64,000 nucleotides of DNA from assembly GCF_011397635.1 (NCBI RefSeq), contig NC_064755.1, positions 38,360,059 to 38,424,058 of the forward strand, written 5' to 3'. Source of the stretch: Epinephelus fuscoguttatus. Lineage: Eukaryota > Chordata > Actinopteri > Perciformes > Serranidae. Below are positions 11,601 through 23,382 of the stretch, piece after piece. The position numbers were made by a program, and so were the translations under genes. Under the pieces are notes generated by a model. That model searched no databases. It was not told where the DNA came from and worked only from the letters and a program-made list of their open reading frames with translations. The number at the start of each line of letters is the position of its first letter. Position 1 is the stretch's first letter.

Positions 11601-14600
11601 GTCTGACTGTGAGTCAACACACCAGCATGGTCTGTCTGCTGAAGAAGGTGAGTGTCAGTACCTGCTCATATCGACAGTGCTCTGGTCAGGTGGTGCTCCT
11701 ACACCTATGGAAACTTAAATAAGTGAGTGTGGAGTCTGTCTGTGTTTCAGGGTTTCGTGTCGTTCCTCCTTCCTTGTTTTGCTGTGGACCATTTGTATCT
11801 GTCTTATGATGAGTACCTGTTCTCAGAGGAGGAGACGCCCATCGCAGAAGGTAACTACATCCTTTATAGCAGCAAAGCTGCTGCTGGAGCTTTACACAAC
11901 CTTATAATGTTCATTTTACTGTTGTAACCACCGTGAGAGCCGTACTGAGACTTTATGTAAACTGTGTGTGTTATCACTGATATATATGTTATTTTACTGT
12001 TGTCCTCAGACCCTGAGGTGGGGCGGGACGTGCTGCAGCTGGTTCAGTGTCTGCGGCTGGTCAGTGATGCAGTATCTGGAGAGATGGCGTATGAGATGGA
12101 GAAAGCTCTGGAACACCTGCAGTCACCTGAGAGGGCTGCTGATCTCGTCCTGGAAAACATGCTCTCCAATGACAAGTCAGTCAGCTCACCTGCGACACTC
12201 ACTTTACCATAAACAATATAACAATCATATGTATATGATGAAGTTATTTCAGAAGCAAACAAAGGGCTGGCACAAACATCAAAGTGGTGTTTTATTTAAC
12301 GTGACATTGTGTTTGCTGCAGTGACAACGTGATCGAGGACATCCAGAACAAACTACAGGACATTCGTAACCCCATGGCGGCCATGATGACCCTGCTCAGG
12401 GAGATGGACCTGGAGACGGAGACAGAGGTCGGAGGAGAAGCACCCCTCACACTTGGTAGGAAACAGCTGATTCACCTGAGAAATGACCTCACACACTCCT
12501 GGTTCAGATCATAGACCTGTTTGTGTTTGTCCTCCCTGCTCTGTGTCTCACAGGTCAGAGTCTGAACGTGAGGATCAGCCTGTCTCAGCTGTACGGCAGC
12601 AGCTCAGCGGTGTCTGTCGTCTGTCAGGCTGTCTGTCACATGGCCATGACTAGAGCTCTGTTCTGTAGAGACCTGCTGATCCTGCAGAAACTCTACCTGC
12701 GCTTCGGAGACAACGTATGTACACACACACATACCTGAACACACACGAGCATTCTTTGTAATTTAAAGTTTAAATGAAGACCGTCACTGTTTTACATTAA
12801 AATTGTATTTTATTTATTTTTATTTTTTTTTTTTTTTACTGTGTGTGTTTGTATGTCAGGTGTTTCTGGGTGGGGGAGCTCAGCTGCTGCAGCTCCAGCA
12901 GGACCTGATCCCCCGGAGCTCCCACCTCCTCTCCTCTTATTACCTCCTCAAACACATCAGTCAGAGCCTGGCCTCCTCTGTCCCCATGGATATCATGTAA
13001 GTACACACAAGTACACAAGCTGTGTACTAGTACACACATACGATACAAAGATGGTTGTAGCCGGCAAGGTATCACTTTAACTGTGCACCTAAAAGTGGAT
13101 TTTTGTAAAATAAAATGTGAGCAGGAAGTAACATAAAGTTGAAACACATGTATAAATGTAGAGATGTAAGTTAATTGACCTCTGACCTCCTGCAGAGACG
13201 CCAACCTGCAGCACCTCACAGTGTTGGAGCTGTCCGACTCTCCAGCCCTCTCCACCAACAGATCAGGTCAGAGACACTGAACTCACATCGGCATCATCAC
13301 TCCTGATTTCATTCACTTCTAATTAACTAAACTCTAAACAAGACAGAAAAAAAATCACATGAATATATGAGGTGATAATAGTGCCTCACATGATGGCCAC
13401 TGTTTGTATACAGTGATAGTAGTGCCTGAGATGGTGTTCAGTATGTATGAGGTAATAAAAGTACCCAGAACGATGTTCAGTAATTATATTGCCTGATAGG
13501 ATTTTTAGTGGGTATGAGGTAATAATAGTGCCTCACATGATGGTCACTGTTGTATACAGTGATAGTAGTGCCTGAGATGGTGTTCAGTACGTATGAGATA
13601 GTAATGTCTGATGTGAAGTTCAGTGTGTATGAGGTAATGATAGTACCCAGCATGGTGTTCAGTGTTTGTATGATGTAATTATATTGCCTGATATGATGTT
13701 TAGTGGGTATGAGGTTATAATAGTGCCTGACAAGATGTTCAGAGTGTATGAGGTAATAATAGTGCCTGACATGATGTTTGGTGTGTATGAGGTAGTATTA
13801 GTACTGGGTATGATGTTCACTGTGTATGAGGTAAGTTTAGTACCTGCTATGATGTTTAGAGTGTATGAGTTAATAATAGTGCTTCACATGATGTTCACTG
13901 TGTGTATAAGGTAATGATACTGCCTGACATAATGTTCAGTGTGTATGAGGTAAGAAAAGTGCGGGACATGATGTTTGGTGTGTGTATGAGGTAATAATAC
14001 TGCCTGACATGATGTTCAGTAACTATGAGGTAATAATAGTACCCAGCACGATGTTCACTGTGTGTATGAAGTAATGATAGTGCCTGACATGATGTTTGGT
14101 GTGTATGAGGTAGTTTTAGGACCCGGCATGATGTTCAGCGTGTATAAGGTAATAATGGTGCCTGATATGATGTTCACTGTGTGTATGAGGTAATAATGGT
14201 GTCGAACATGATGTTCAGTGTGTGTATGAGGTTATAATAGTGCCTGATATGATGTTCGGTGTGTGTATGATGTGATAACAGTACCCTCCGTCTCTCATCA
14301 GTGTTGAGCCCTCAGACGGTGGTGGAGCTCTTCTACCAGACTGTGGCCAGGAAGACGATCATCTCTCAGATTTACTCTCAGCAGCAGAGTAACTCTATGC
14401 TCCACTGGAGTCACATGATCTCCAGCGTGGTCAACCTGCTCGCTCAGCTGCTGTATCCTTCATACACCTGACAACACACTAAACAGATGTTTGTTTTTCA
14501 CACACACTTGGGATGGCAATAAATAAACGTTTACATGTGTTTTTTCCGGTGACTTCCTGTATTCATGAGTGCTCTGTGGTTCTTGAATCTTAACCGTTGT

Positions 14601-17600
14601 CTCCCAGTTGGCCCAGTAACCCTGGTTTCCAGTTTCCTGAGTGTCTGATGACCAACTGTCAGTATACACAGCTGCAGGTGGGTTTGACTGTGTTTATTAT
14701 ATTCTTCATCACAAGAAGCTGATGTCTTCATCCTTGTCTCAACACTCAATCAGGAATAAATCTCTGCAGAAAGGACACACACGATGATAAATCTGAAGCC
14801 TCAGATTGGAGGAGAGCTGCCACAGAGTGCAGTGACATCACAAACTGTTTGCTGTGTTTACCTTCATTACATCACACATGAACAGCTGGCTGCTACAGAA
14901 TAACCACACACACCTGTGCACACATCAGACTGGTCTGTTATAAGTGTTGTTCAGAAGGAGCGTCTCAGGTAAATCCCACCTGTGCGTCTGTGTTTGCAGG
15001 AGTACGTGCGGCTGATTGGTCCCTGGTGTCAGGTGAACATCGGATCCTGTCGCTTCGTGCTGGGTCAGTGTTACCTGGCCAACGGGGAGGGCCAGGAGGT
15101 GAGTCAGCACAAACCACACCTGGACATTGTATCTGTGTTTGTGGCTCCACACATCTGTTGACTCTGTTGTTGTTTTGTCTTCAGGCTCTGCAGTGTTTCC
15201 AGGAGGCGGCGACGGAGGTGGAGAAGGAGGAGTTCCTGATGAGACTGACGGGCACTGACGACGAGGAGGCTGCATCCACCCCCAGATTACAGTACTACAA
15301 CAAGGTACCCCTTGGGTTCATCCTGATACCTGATCTCGCATCCACGTGTCCTTCACTTGCATCTTAGCTTTGCCCTCATAAGACGCAGGGGAGAGATGTG
15401 AGGATGAGACGCGAGGAGAGAAAAAAAAGGAAATATGCCTTTAGAGAAGCGCTATGACGTTCATTCCAGGTGACGGCGGTAGGTGATTACAGTTGGACCC
15501 ACTGTCAGTCGGCTTTATTAAAACAAAGCTGAAATTATGAAACCCACCAACCAGGCACTCAGGAATGATCAGCCTCACGTGTGACTGAATGGAAATGATG
15601 ATCGCTGATGTAAAAGAGTTTCTAGCAGAGAGACAGACATTTAATTGTATCAATAAAAAAGTTGACGGGGGAAATAACAGATCACGAGGAGAAAAATCTT
15701 TCTAATAAATGAAGAATGTTTGTGGTCCTTTTGTTGCTCAGGTTTTTAAATAAATGGCGAGTGATTCACTTGAGTTTAATCTCTTATCTGTCTGTCGGTA
15801 AAAGACTTCCACGAAGGCTGCACTCGTGTATCCTCGCTTCCCTTCCCTCTGTAAGCCTCCTCCCTACTTGACTCCTTGACTCCTCTGAGCGCATTTAACG
15901 TATTGAGACGTCCTTTAAGATGGCGAGTCTCAATCAGTTTCCGGGTCAAGTGATCGAGGATGGAGGATGCAGGAGTCAAGGAGGGATATTGGGATAAACC
16001 CCTGAAGTAATCATGTTCACAGCACTAAAACTGTGTGTGTTCAGGTGCTGCGGCTGTTGGAGGATGTGGGTCTACCTGAGCTGGTTATCCAGTTGGCCTC
16101 TCTGGCCATAACGGAGGCCGTCAATGACGTCAACAGTCAGGTAACATTATCATGACCTTTATAGTGTGTTTGTGCCTCTGACACATAAAATACCTCGTCC
16201 CTCTCAGGATCATTATGTACACATGAAAACTATATGTGTGTGTGTTTTAAGCTTATGTTGTTTGTTTCTACATATTGCTGTTTTAGTTCAGTATATAAAT
16301 ATGAATCTGTCTCCAGGCGGCTCTGTGGACTCGAATATTCAAGCACCACCTGGATCTCGGACACAACAGTGAAGCTTACGAAGCGCTCACACAGAACCCA
16401 GACAGCAGCATGTATGTATATGTACACTCATACATTTATACACACACACTTACACACATAAATGTAAGTATGTTTATATGTATTTAGACATGAGTAATAT
16501 AAAAAAATGAGAGTTTGATACATTTTCATTCTGGTGAACAGTTCTTTCTCCTCCGTATAGAATAATTGTATTTACATGTTTCATGTTGTTGTCACAGGCA
16601 GCTGGATTGTCTCCGTCAGCTGGTGGTGGTTCTGTGTGAACGTTCCCAGCTCCAGGATTTAGTCCAGTTCTCCTACGTCAACCTGCACGATGAGGTAAAA
16701 CCTTCACCTGACACTTACACGATCAGATTACAATCAGCTCATACAGTCAGATTAATAGTATGGTCACGCACACACGTGTCAAACTGAAATCTAAAATGTG
16801 TCAACCCGTTCAGAATCCCATTATGTTCCAAACACACAAAAAAATATTGTAATAATAGATTTCTGCTCTAAATGCCAATTTATTTATGTATTTTATTAGG
16901 ATTGTAAATTACGTGTCCATTACAAAGGATGAAGAATCTGAACGCAGAAACCACCTGATAGTAAAAATGACAATAAATGGTCTTAACAGACTTTTTTTTT
17001 TTTTTTTTTTTTTTTCCCAAAAAACGCAAGTTCATTCATTTTCAGTAATGGTTAACTCATGTCAATGAATAAACACATTCCACGTACAATTTGTATTGTA
17101 TTTGTCATCATGAACCTCAAAACCTCTTGAGATGAATATTCTGTGTACATGATCAATAGGATGCATAATAAGCTGATTCTATCATTAGAAAATCAAATCA
17201 GAACAGTATTTCCTTATTTTAACAGTATTTGCCTGTTCATTATCTGACATTCAGATTCACCATCCGTTCCAGTCAGTGGCGGCTGCTGGTCTTTCACACA
17301 GGGGAAGCTCACTTTAAGTTTACATCATAAAATTTGTCCTATTGTAGCGAGGCAGTAACTTATAAAAGGAACATTTAATTGAAGCCGTTTTTCAACCACA
17401 CTCATGCCTTAGAACCACAGCAACACACACCTCAAAGGCACTCTGTCAGAAGACTCCACTCGCAAATATCCACATGGGACTGAGCTCGAAATGTGAAGTG
17501 CTGTCAGTCACAAAGGGGTTCAGCCTTTTAGACAGTTCCTCCAATCATCATGCATACACCGAGCGTTCTCTCCCGCCTACTGCTCCATTAGGTCCCAGGG

Positions 17601-19379
17601 AAGCTGAGCCTCCCTGGAAGTGACGATTTTGTCGCATTTATCCAATGACTGTCTTGCTTTGCTGCATGAAAAAAACCTGCTCAGCGCTGTCTCATAGGAA
17701 TGCTTGGAGGCTCCGCATGCTGACATGAGAATGTATGACAGGGAGGTCGCGTTTGAAAACTGGTGATAAACAGCTGACATTTGATCTTAGTCATGATGTG
17801 AAACGCATCCTAGCACACGTTTAATGCAATGTAAATTCATATTTTAATGTAAATTCAATAGTGCATGTTTAACCATTCTATGAAATTTTAGGGGAGGTTC
17901 AGCCTCCCTTGTTGTCTCAGAGCAGTCGCCCCTGGTTCCAGTGGATAGATATTTTTTAAATAATCCTCAGTAAAAGCTATGAAAAGTCTTTTATATGATT
18001 TTTTTGACATGTATAAGTAATATAACATCTCATGTTTACTTTAAACACATTACTGAAACGTGCCTTGTACTTCCTCTTTGCCTCACTGTCGGCCATGCTT
18101 GTAAAAAAAAGGGGGGGCGTGGCTCTACAGCGGTCCACTTTAGATGATGTGGAACACAGTGATTGGCCTATAGACATCCCACTAGTCTTTGAAAGTTTTG
18201 TCCATTGATTCGGACAGGGGATCTGAACGGGTTAAAATTTTCATACTGTTGTATCATTAACTGTTGTGTCTTTGTCGTTAACTGTTGTGTTGTTAACTGA
18301 AGGGTTAACTTTCATGTCGCCATCAGGTCGTCAGTATCATCGAGTCTCGAGCCAGAGGTTTGGACCTGCTGGCTCATAACTACTACGAGCTGCTGTACGC
18401 CTTCCACATCAACAGACACAACTACAGGAAAGGTAAACAAAAGGGTTAATGAGGAACTTTTTAAGTTGAGCCCTAAAAGAGAAATTTGGTGTCTCCTCAG
18501 GGACCCAAACTTACATAATACATCATGAATTTCTATAACATCTCTACTGACTAAGAACACATCAAACTATACAGTTAAAATGTGTATGAATAGTTCCCTT
18601 TGGAGCAAAATAATGTCTGCAATCGTGGCTAACGCTGACAAGTGACATTATCTAGCAGCAACACACAAGTCAACAACTAACAGACACGAGAAACAAATGA
18701 TTCAAATGCTGCACAAATGAACACGACTGACTCTCCTCTGTAAAAACACTCATGCCGCTCCTTTGCATTTCAAATGTCTGTGGTGAAGCATCATCTGAGC
18801 TGATCACACCAGCGCAGCAAAAACAGCACTCTCCTTCCATTGTAATGAGGAAATTAATTTTCATATCAAAGCATTAAAAAACGTTTCGTGACCTGTTTTG
18901 TGTGGCGACCCTAACTTAGGTAAAGACTGCTGTAGATGAACAAACTGAATCTCAGAGTAAATGTGACAAACTGCAGAAAGTTTGATTTAATTTAATTCAT
19001 CTTTAATTTATTTGATTATTCACAGAAACACAAACTTACCAGTCTTTATTTAAAAAACATTTTCAGTTTATGGAAAAACTTGAGTTTAGTTTGACGTCAT
19101 TTCACATCAGTCACACAGGAAATGGAAAGGATTTTGACCCTGTTGTGTTTTATAATTCAGATGTGTTTACAGACATGTTGAATAAACTTCGTGTGTGTGT
19201 GTGTGTGTCTGTAGCGGGGACGGTGATGTTCGAGTTCGGGATGCGTCTTGGTCGAGAGGTTCGGACTCGTCTTGGCCTTCAGAAGCAGGTGAACTGTTAC
19301 CTGGCTGCTCTCAACTGTCTCCGCCTCATCAGACCCGAATACGCCTGGATCGTCCAGCCAGCCTCAGGAGCTGTGGTAC

Positions 19380-19422
<43 letters not shown>

Positions 19423-21103
19423 GTATATGAATCTATATACACAAACGTGTTAATATATATTTTGTTCTGAGTCTGCTTGGTGTAAGTGAAGCTGTGTTTG
19501 TTTGTTGCAGTACGAGCGTCCAGGAGCGTCTCCAAAGAGAAACGCTGACGGAGAGTTTTCTTCTGAACCAGGTGACATCATCTGTCTTTAACAAAGCTTT
19601 ATTAGCAAACCGACGGTAGACAGACATTGACTGCTCTGCTGGATCATCAGAGCCTTTATTATAACACTAATAATAATTATTATGATGCTTTTCTGAACAG
19701 AGTCACAAAGTGATTAAGAGTAAAAGAAGCAGGATGGTAATTAGCTTACAAGAAGTGTTTTTAAAGTATATTTAAAAACAATCACAACTAAAACAGTTTA
19801 AACAAAGTTTATAAAGGTTTTTTAAATCTAGTTATTAATGACCATTAGTCATAATCATAATAAAATCTAAAAAGAGTCAAATTTTAAACAGTTAACTGGA
19901 ATTTTCTGTTGAGTTGACTCATGTTAAACAGGAAGTCCTCAGTACATGTGGTTTACAGTGAGATGTTGCCCCCTACTGGACGAGGACATAATGTGTCCTA
20001 ATGATTGAATTGAAGTGGACATCAATTGACCCTTCTTCTTCTGCTGTTTGTGTTTCCTCCTGCAGTCAAACATCAGGTCGACATCCTGGAACTCAAGGAC
20101 CTCGAGAAGGAGTACATCCTGTCTCGCAGCCGCCTCACCCTCGCCCAGCACCACCCCCCCTCTGCTGCCATCGCTGGTGAGCCAGGACTCCTTAATCACC
20201 TACACCCACACCTTCTACACCTTTAACACAACAGTCTCTCTGGAGGAGGGCCTGGAATTTATAAATGTTGTTTTCCAGGCCTGGAGAAATCTGGAGAAAA
20301 TGATTTTTTTTTTTTTTTTTTTTTTTCCCAGTTGAATGTTAAATATTATATAAACGACGTTACTGTTGACTGAGATTATTTAATACATTTTTCCTTTTTT
20401 CCTGCCAAATTGAAATTAATCAGCAGATAACTGATAATATAAATAATGTCTGTTGCAGCTGTTCAGATGTTTATACATACTGTATGTAAGTACATTGACC
20501 AACCCCCTCACTGTCTGCATGTGTGTGTGTCTGCAGGCAGTGCCTCAGCAGTGGAGATGGTGGCTCTGTTGGTCCAAACAGGACTGTTTGACTCGGCTCT
20601 GTCCGTCTGTCAAACCTTTAAACTGAACCTGACTCCAGTCTTCGAGGGTCTGACCTTCAAGTAAGTCATTTTACAAACAGACACACGGACAGGTTTTTCT
20701 ATTTCGTTAAAAGAAAAACCATCCCATTGACACACATTATTTTTAACAAATCTCTGCCCAGAGAGAAAAAAAACAAAAACAGTGTTTGGATAGGGGATAG
20801 GAAATGGCGGCCTCAGGAAACACTATGTGACTGTCTCTGTGGAGTGACGGTCAGAACACGGGGGGGCAGGAATGTCTGTCTACGAATTTATTGCTGAAAC
20901 TCTCATTAAAGGTTACAGGAACAGGAAGGTGTGGGCTATAGAGAGCAGAACAAATAAGAATGTAAGCTGTCAATATTAGTACATAATTATCATACAATAA
21001 TAATGTTACAACTGATCATAATGTTTTTTTTTCCCCCGTTAAAGGGGGGGAAAAAACGCTGTGAGGCAAATTGTGATTTGTGATATTGGGCTTTATAAAT
21101 AAA

Positions 21104-21137
<34 letters not shown>

Positions 21138-23225
21138 CAACAGAGTGGGAAGATGTACAATAATAGAATAGATAAACTAGTAGATCAGCAGGATTTAAAG
21201 GCACTGCAGTAGATTTCTTTCTGAATGGGAACAATTACCAGGGTGATAGTGCCCTCTTGCGGTGATGCACCTAATATAAAATACACTCCCACTCGCATCA
21301 ATTAGCGATATATTTGAACCACCAAATGAAACTTCAACTTGTCTCAGTATGAAGATTAATCTCGACCACAGCGTCATTCCTGTGGGCTACGGCAACACTA
21401 AACCCCTGAGCTTGCCTGAGAAGGACTAAAAGCACAAACCTGCTATTTTTAAATATCCCATGGAGAGAGACTCTCACTGCAGCCTGTTCTATTTTGTTCT
21501 GAAAACGTTGGCGTGCAGCCTCGTTCTGTGGACGATAAACAAGGTGCAGACTGATAAAGAAGGAAATCCAGTGAGTGCTGGACGGAGCAGTGAGTGACAA
21601 CAACCCTGCCCACATTTAAGAGTACTGTTTAAGGTGGAAACACTAGGGTCTAGGTACCATGTCTGAAGGGTTACTGTTGGCTCCAAAGGTACCATACTGA
21701 AAGTGTTTGGTGGAAACGGGTCTTAATGCAGCAACTGAGGACAGTACCAGTGTCTTCATAGGCATACATCAAAGCTGCCTTTAGGCTGAAGCAGACAGAT
21801 GTGGTGAACAAAGTAGAGCTCTTGTAGCACCTCTGGGACCCAAAGCTGGATTTGGCCTCTGAAACATATTGAGATTAAAAGACTCAGCTGCTGTCTGATA
21901 GAATGAATAAACAAGAAGTGACTTTGTGCTGAAACATGTCTTTTTTTTTTGTTGTTTTTTCAGGTGCATTAAGCTTCAGTTTGGGGGGGAGGAGTCTCAC
22001 AATGAAGCTTGGAGCTGGTTGGCTGCTAATCAGCTGTCATCTGTCGTCAACACCAAAGAGTCCAGGTTTGATTTTTATCCATCCATTTATGAGCTCATTT
22101 ATATTCATCTCATGGTAATGTGTCATGAGGAGGACTCAAACATTAAAAATCAGAGAAGAAAGAATCATCATGTTTTTAAGTTTTCTTCAGTATCAGAGTA
22201 ATCCAGTTTCTTCTTGTCCTCTTTGGTTTCTTTCTCTGTGTACAGTGCCACAGATGAGGCGTGGCGGCTGCTGGCCTCTTACCTGGACAGGTATCCCTCT
22301 GCTAACGGACAACACCACCGATGTGTCATCAACAAGCTGCTGTCACATGGTGTCCCTCTGCCTGATTGGCTCGTCAAGTCTTACAAGGTGAGAGTTCAAT
22401 CAACAGGGAAGAGGGATGGTTTGGCTTAATTTCCCATCAATGCAGCTGTGTTTGTTGCCTGGCGAGGTTATTTTTCAATGATGCAACTGTGTCTGTTACA
22501 GGGTGTGGATGCCGCGTCTCTGCTGCGTCTCTACCTGAACTATGACCTCCTGGACGCTGCAGCTGAGCTGGTGTTGGAGTATGTGGACGCTCTGCTCGGG
22601 AAAGGACACCAGTATTTTGGAATAGAGGTAAGAACTTTATTTTTATTTATTACCTCTTGAGATTAAAAAACTCCTGACCAAGATAGGCGGCAGCATATCT
22701 AAGAGACACATAGAACAAAAATATGATTTCAAAAATATTCAACTCCAAAACAAGCAATATAAAACACAGAAAGAACAAAAGGAGATGACCACAAAGGAAA
22801 AAAAGTATGTTAATACAAGCTGTAAGTGAATAATTTTGTGTGTGTGCATGTGTTTCAGAGGCCTCTGTCAGCGACGTCGTCTTCAGTCTGGCTGCCGTAC
22901 ACATCGATCGATCAGCTGCTGCAGACTCTGAATGAGACGCAGACCAACAGTAGCGTGAGTCATCTTTACTTCCTGTTACATCTCACTGCATCACTTCCTG
23001 TTTACACTTAGAGAAGCTTGTGATTGCTCCATGTGGAAACATAATTAATACTAAGTGATCTTGGGGAGCTGAACCTACGACCTGCCGGGCAGCAGTGCCT
23101 CACTCCGTCTGTACTAATGAAACCCTGTCGTCGTCTCGTTTCAGATTTATAATAAAGTTCGAGACAAACTGGACGATTATCACAAACTGGTGGAGCAGAC
23201 GACCAAACGAAGACTTGTGGCTTGA
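4261..23225 (+). CDS. nup160: Nucleoporin Nup160, complete, 34 coding exons
   Basis: Scaffold nucleoporin of the Y (Nup107-160) complex, needed for nuclear pore assembly, mRNA export and kinetochore function. Exons: 4261-4351, 5781-5889, 6226-6436, 6633-6855, 8679-8872, 9053-9289, 9873-9970, 10330-10414, 10705-10773, 10854-10937, 11477-11647, 11751-11850, 12010-12175, 12322-12455, 12554-12714, 12860-12996, 13196-13266, 14302-14452, 14608-14677, 15000-15098, 15185-15304, 16045-16140, 16317-16411, 16598-16694, 18327-18432, 19215-19375, 19511-19571, 20066-20176, 20537-20660, 21964-22065, 22246-22387, 22502-22627, 22859-22954, 23145-23225. The sum is 4,179 bases (1,392 codons plus stop), in phase at every junction and close to vertebrate Nup160 (about 1,400-1,436). 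The N-terminal half should be a beta-propeller (for example GGVTIQETLNNVIILIS, IWGVWVDDSNSTVVKYINF). The C-terminal half is an alpha-helical stack ending YHKLVEQTTKRRLVA. No frameshift or stop was found. Confidence 0.95.
4351..5780. other. nup160 intron 1, includes a dispersed teleost repeat
   Basis: No coding signal. The stretch about 4,790-4,995 ends with the phrase gagtaaatgtacttagttac, which recurs at about 46,755-46,775. It is therefore a copy of an interspersed repeat. The rest is AT-rich unique-looking intron. Confidence 0.55.
6856..8678. other. nup160 intron 4 with a candidate MITE
   Basis: A 1.8-kb intron. The part 7,372-7,736 starts agggatgtcaattt and ends ttgacatcctta, an imperfect terminal inverted repeat suggesting a short non-autonomous DNA transposon. 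I could not define a target-site duplication. The open frame at 6866-7294 runs out of an exon and has no recognisable protein. Confidence 0.5.
8605..8672. repeat. (TG)34 microsatellite abutting a splice acceptor
   Basis: About 34 uninterrupted TG units end six bases before the acceptor of nup160 exon 5 (gtgcag at 8673-8678) and replace the usual polypyrimidine tract. Length variation here could affect inclusion of the exon. Confidence 0.9.
11070..11476. repeat. 400-bp polypyrimidine tract before nup160 exon 11
   Basis: Intron 10 is almost entirely C and T on the plus strand, built from variants of ctgtctatcctcctc, and runs straight into the exon 11 acceptor at 11,476. The open frames of 100-200 codons here are low-complexity Pro/Ser/Leu strings and are not genes. 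Such mirror-symmetric homopyrimidine DNA can form triplex structures. Confidence 0.85.
13380..14290. repeat. Minisatellite of about 38 bp in nup160 intron 17
   Basis: Roughly 20-25 degenerate copies of a unit resembling tgatgttcagtgtgtatga followed by ggtaataatagtgcctgaca fill intron 17 up to the exon 18 acceptor. Unit length varies by a few bases. An 82-codon open frame (13,666-13,914) is just the repeat read through (VIIVPDMMF...) and is not coding. Confidence 0.9.
14453..14607 (+). other. Probable U12-type (minor spliceosome) intron of nup160
   Basis: Intron 18 starts with GTATCCTT, the exact minor-class 5' splice consensus. It has TCTTAAC (14,588-14,594), close to the branch consensus TCCTTAAC, with the branch adenosine 14-15 bases from the AG at 14,607. 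There is no long polypyrimidine tract. Both signals at the right spacing make a U12 intron likely. Splicing here joins codons in phase (LL to WPSNPG). Confidence 0.85.
15308..16003. mobile_element. Candidate non-autonomous DNA transposon in nup160 intron 21
   Basis: The left end cccttgggttcatcctga and the right end gggatattgggataaaccc are imperfect inverted repeats about 690 bases apart, filling most of the intron. No transposase is visible. The terminal repeat is weak, so the limits are approximate. Confidence 0.4.
16695..18326. other. nup160 intron 24 outside the MITE
   Basis: Apart from the hAT MITE I see an oligo-T tract at about 16,991-17,015 and AT-rich sequence without gene signals. 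A short open frame at 17,577-17,780 (minus) lies wholly in the MITE and has no recognisable product. Confidence 0.5.
17274..17934. mobile_element. hAT-type MITE with perfect 8-bp target duplication
   Basis: The 661-bp element begins CAGTGGCGGCTGCT and ends with the inverted form (AGCAGTCGCCCCTG). It is flanked on both sides by the identical octamer gttccagt (17,266-17,273 and 17,935-17,942). An 8-bp target duplication and CAG-type ends are hallmarks of hAT transposons. No transposase frame is present, so it is non-autonomous. It lies in nup160 intron 24. Confidence 0.85.
21030..21136 (-). repeat. LINE/SINE-like 3' tail with (ATTG)n end
   Basis: In nup160 intron 29 the sequence gaggcaaattgtgatttgtg followed by gctttataaataaaattgattg is the reverse complement of the element starting at 25,677. 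It ends in seven to eight ATTG units. It lacks a middle section compared with the 25.7-kb copy. Non-LTR retrotransposon tails of teleosts have this form; the family name is not certain. Confidence 0.7.
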
Positions 23226-23376
23226 TAATCCTCATCAGGTCACTCCGATCAATCAGGGAGCTGAAACATTAAAACTGATGATGTAAATAAATCCAGTGTT
23301 TTGTGGTCAAAGATGTAAATCAGCTGTTTGTGTTAAGTTTTTTATAATAATTTGTACTCGTCATGTTTTCCATCAG

Positions 23377-23382
23377 AATAAA
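23377..23382 (+). terminator. Polyadenylation signal of nup160
   Basis: AATAAA lies 152 bases after the nup160 stop codon and is followed within 25 bases by a T/G-rich stretch. This gives a short 3' UTR. Confidence 0.75.

Noticed and set aside
11047..11722. Plus and minus frames of 100-200 codons (Pro/Ser/Leu or Arg/Glu rich)
   Set aside because: They lie in the polypyrimidine intron tract. One continues into nup160 exon 11 only by chance of frame.
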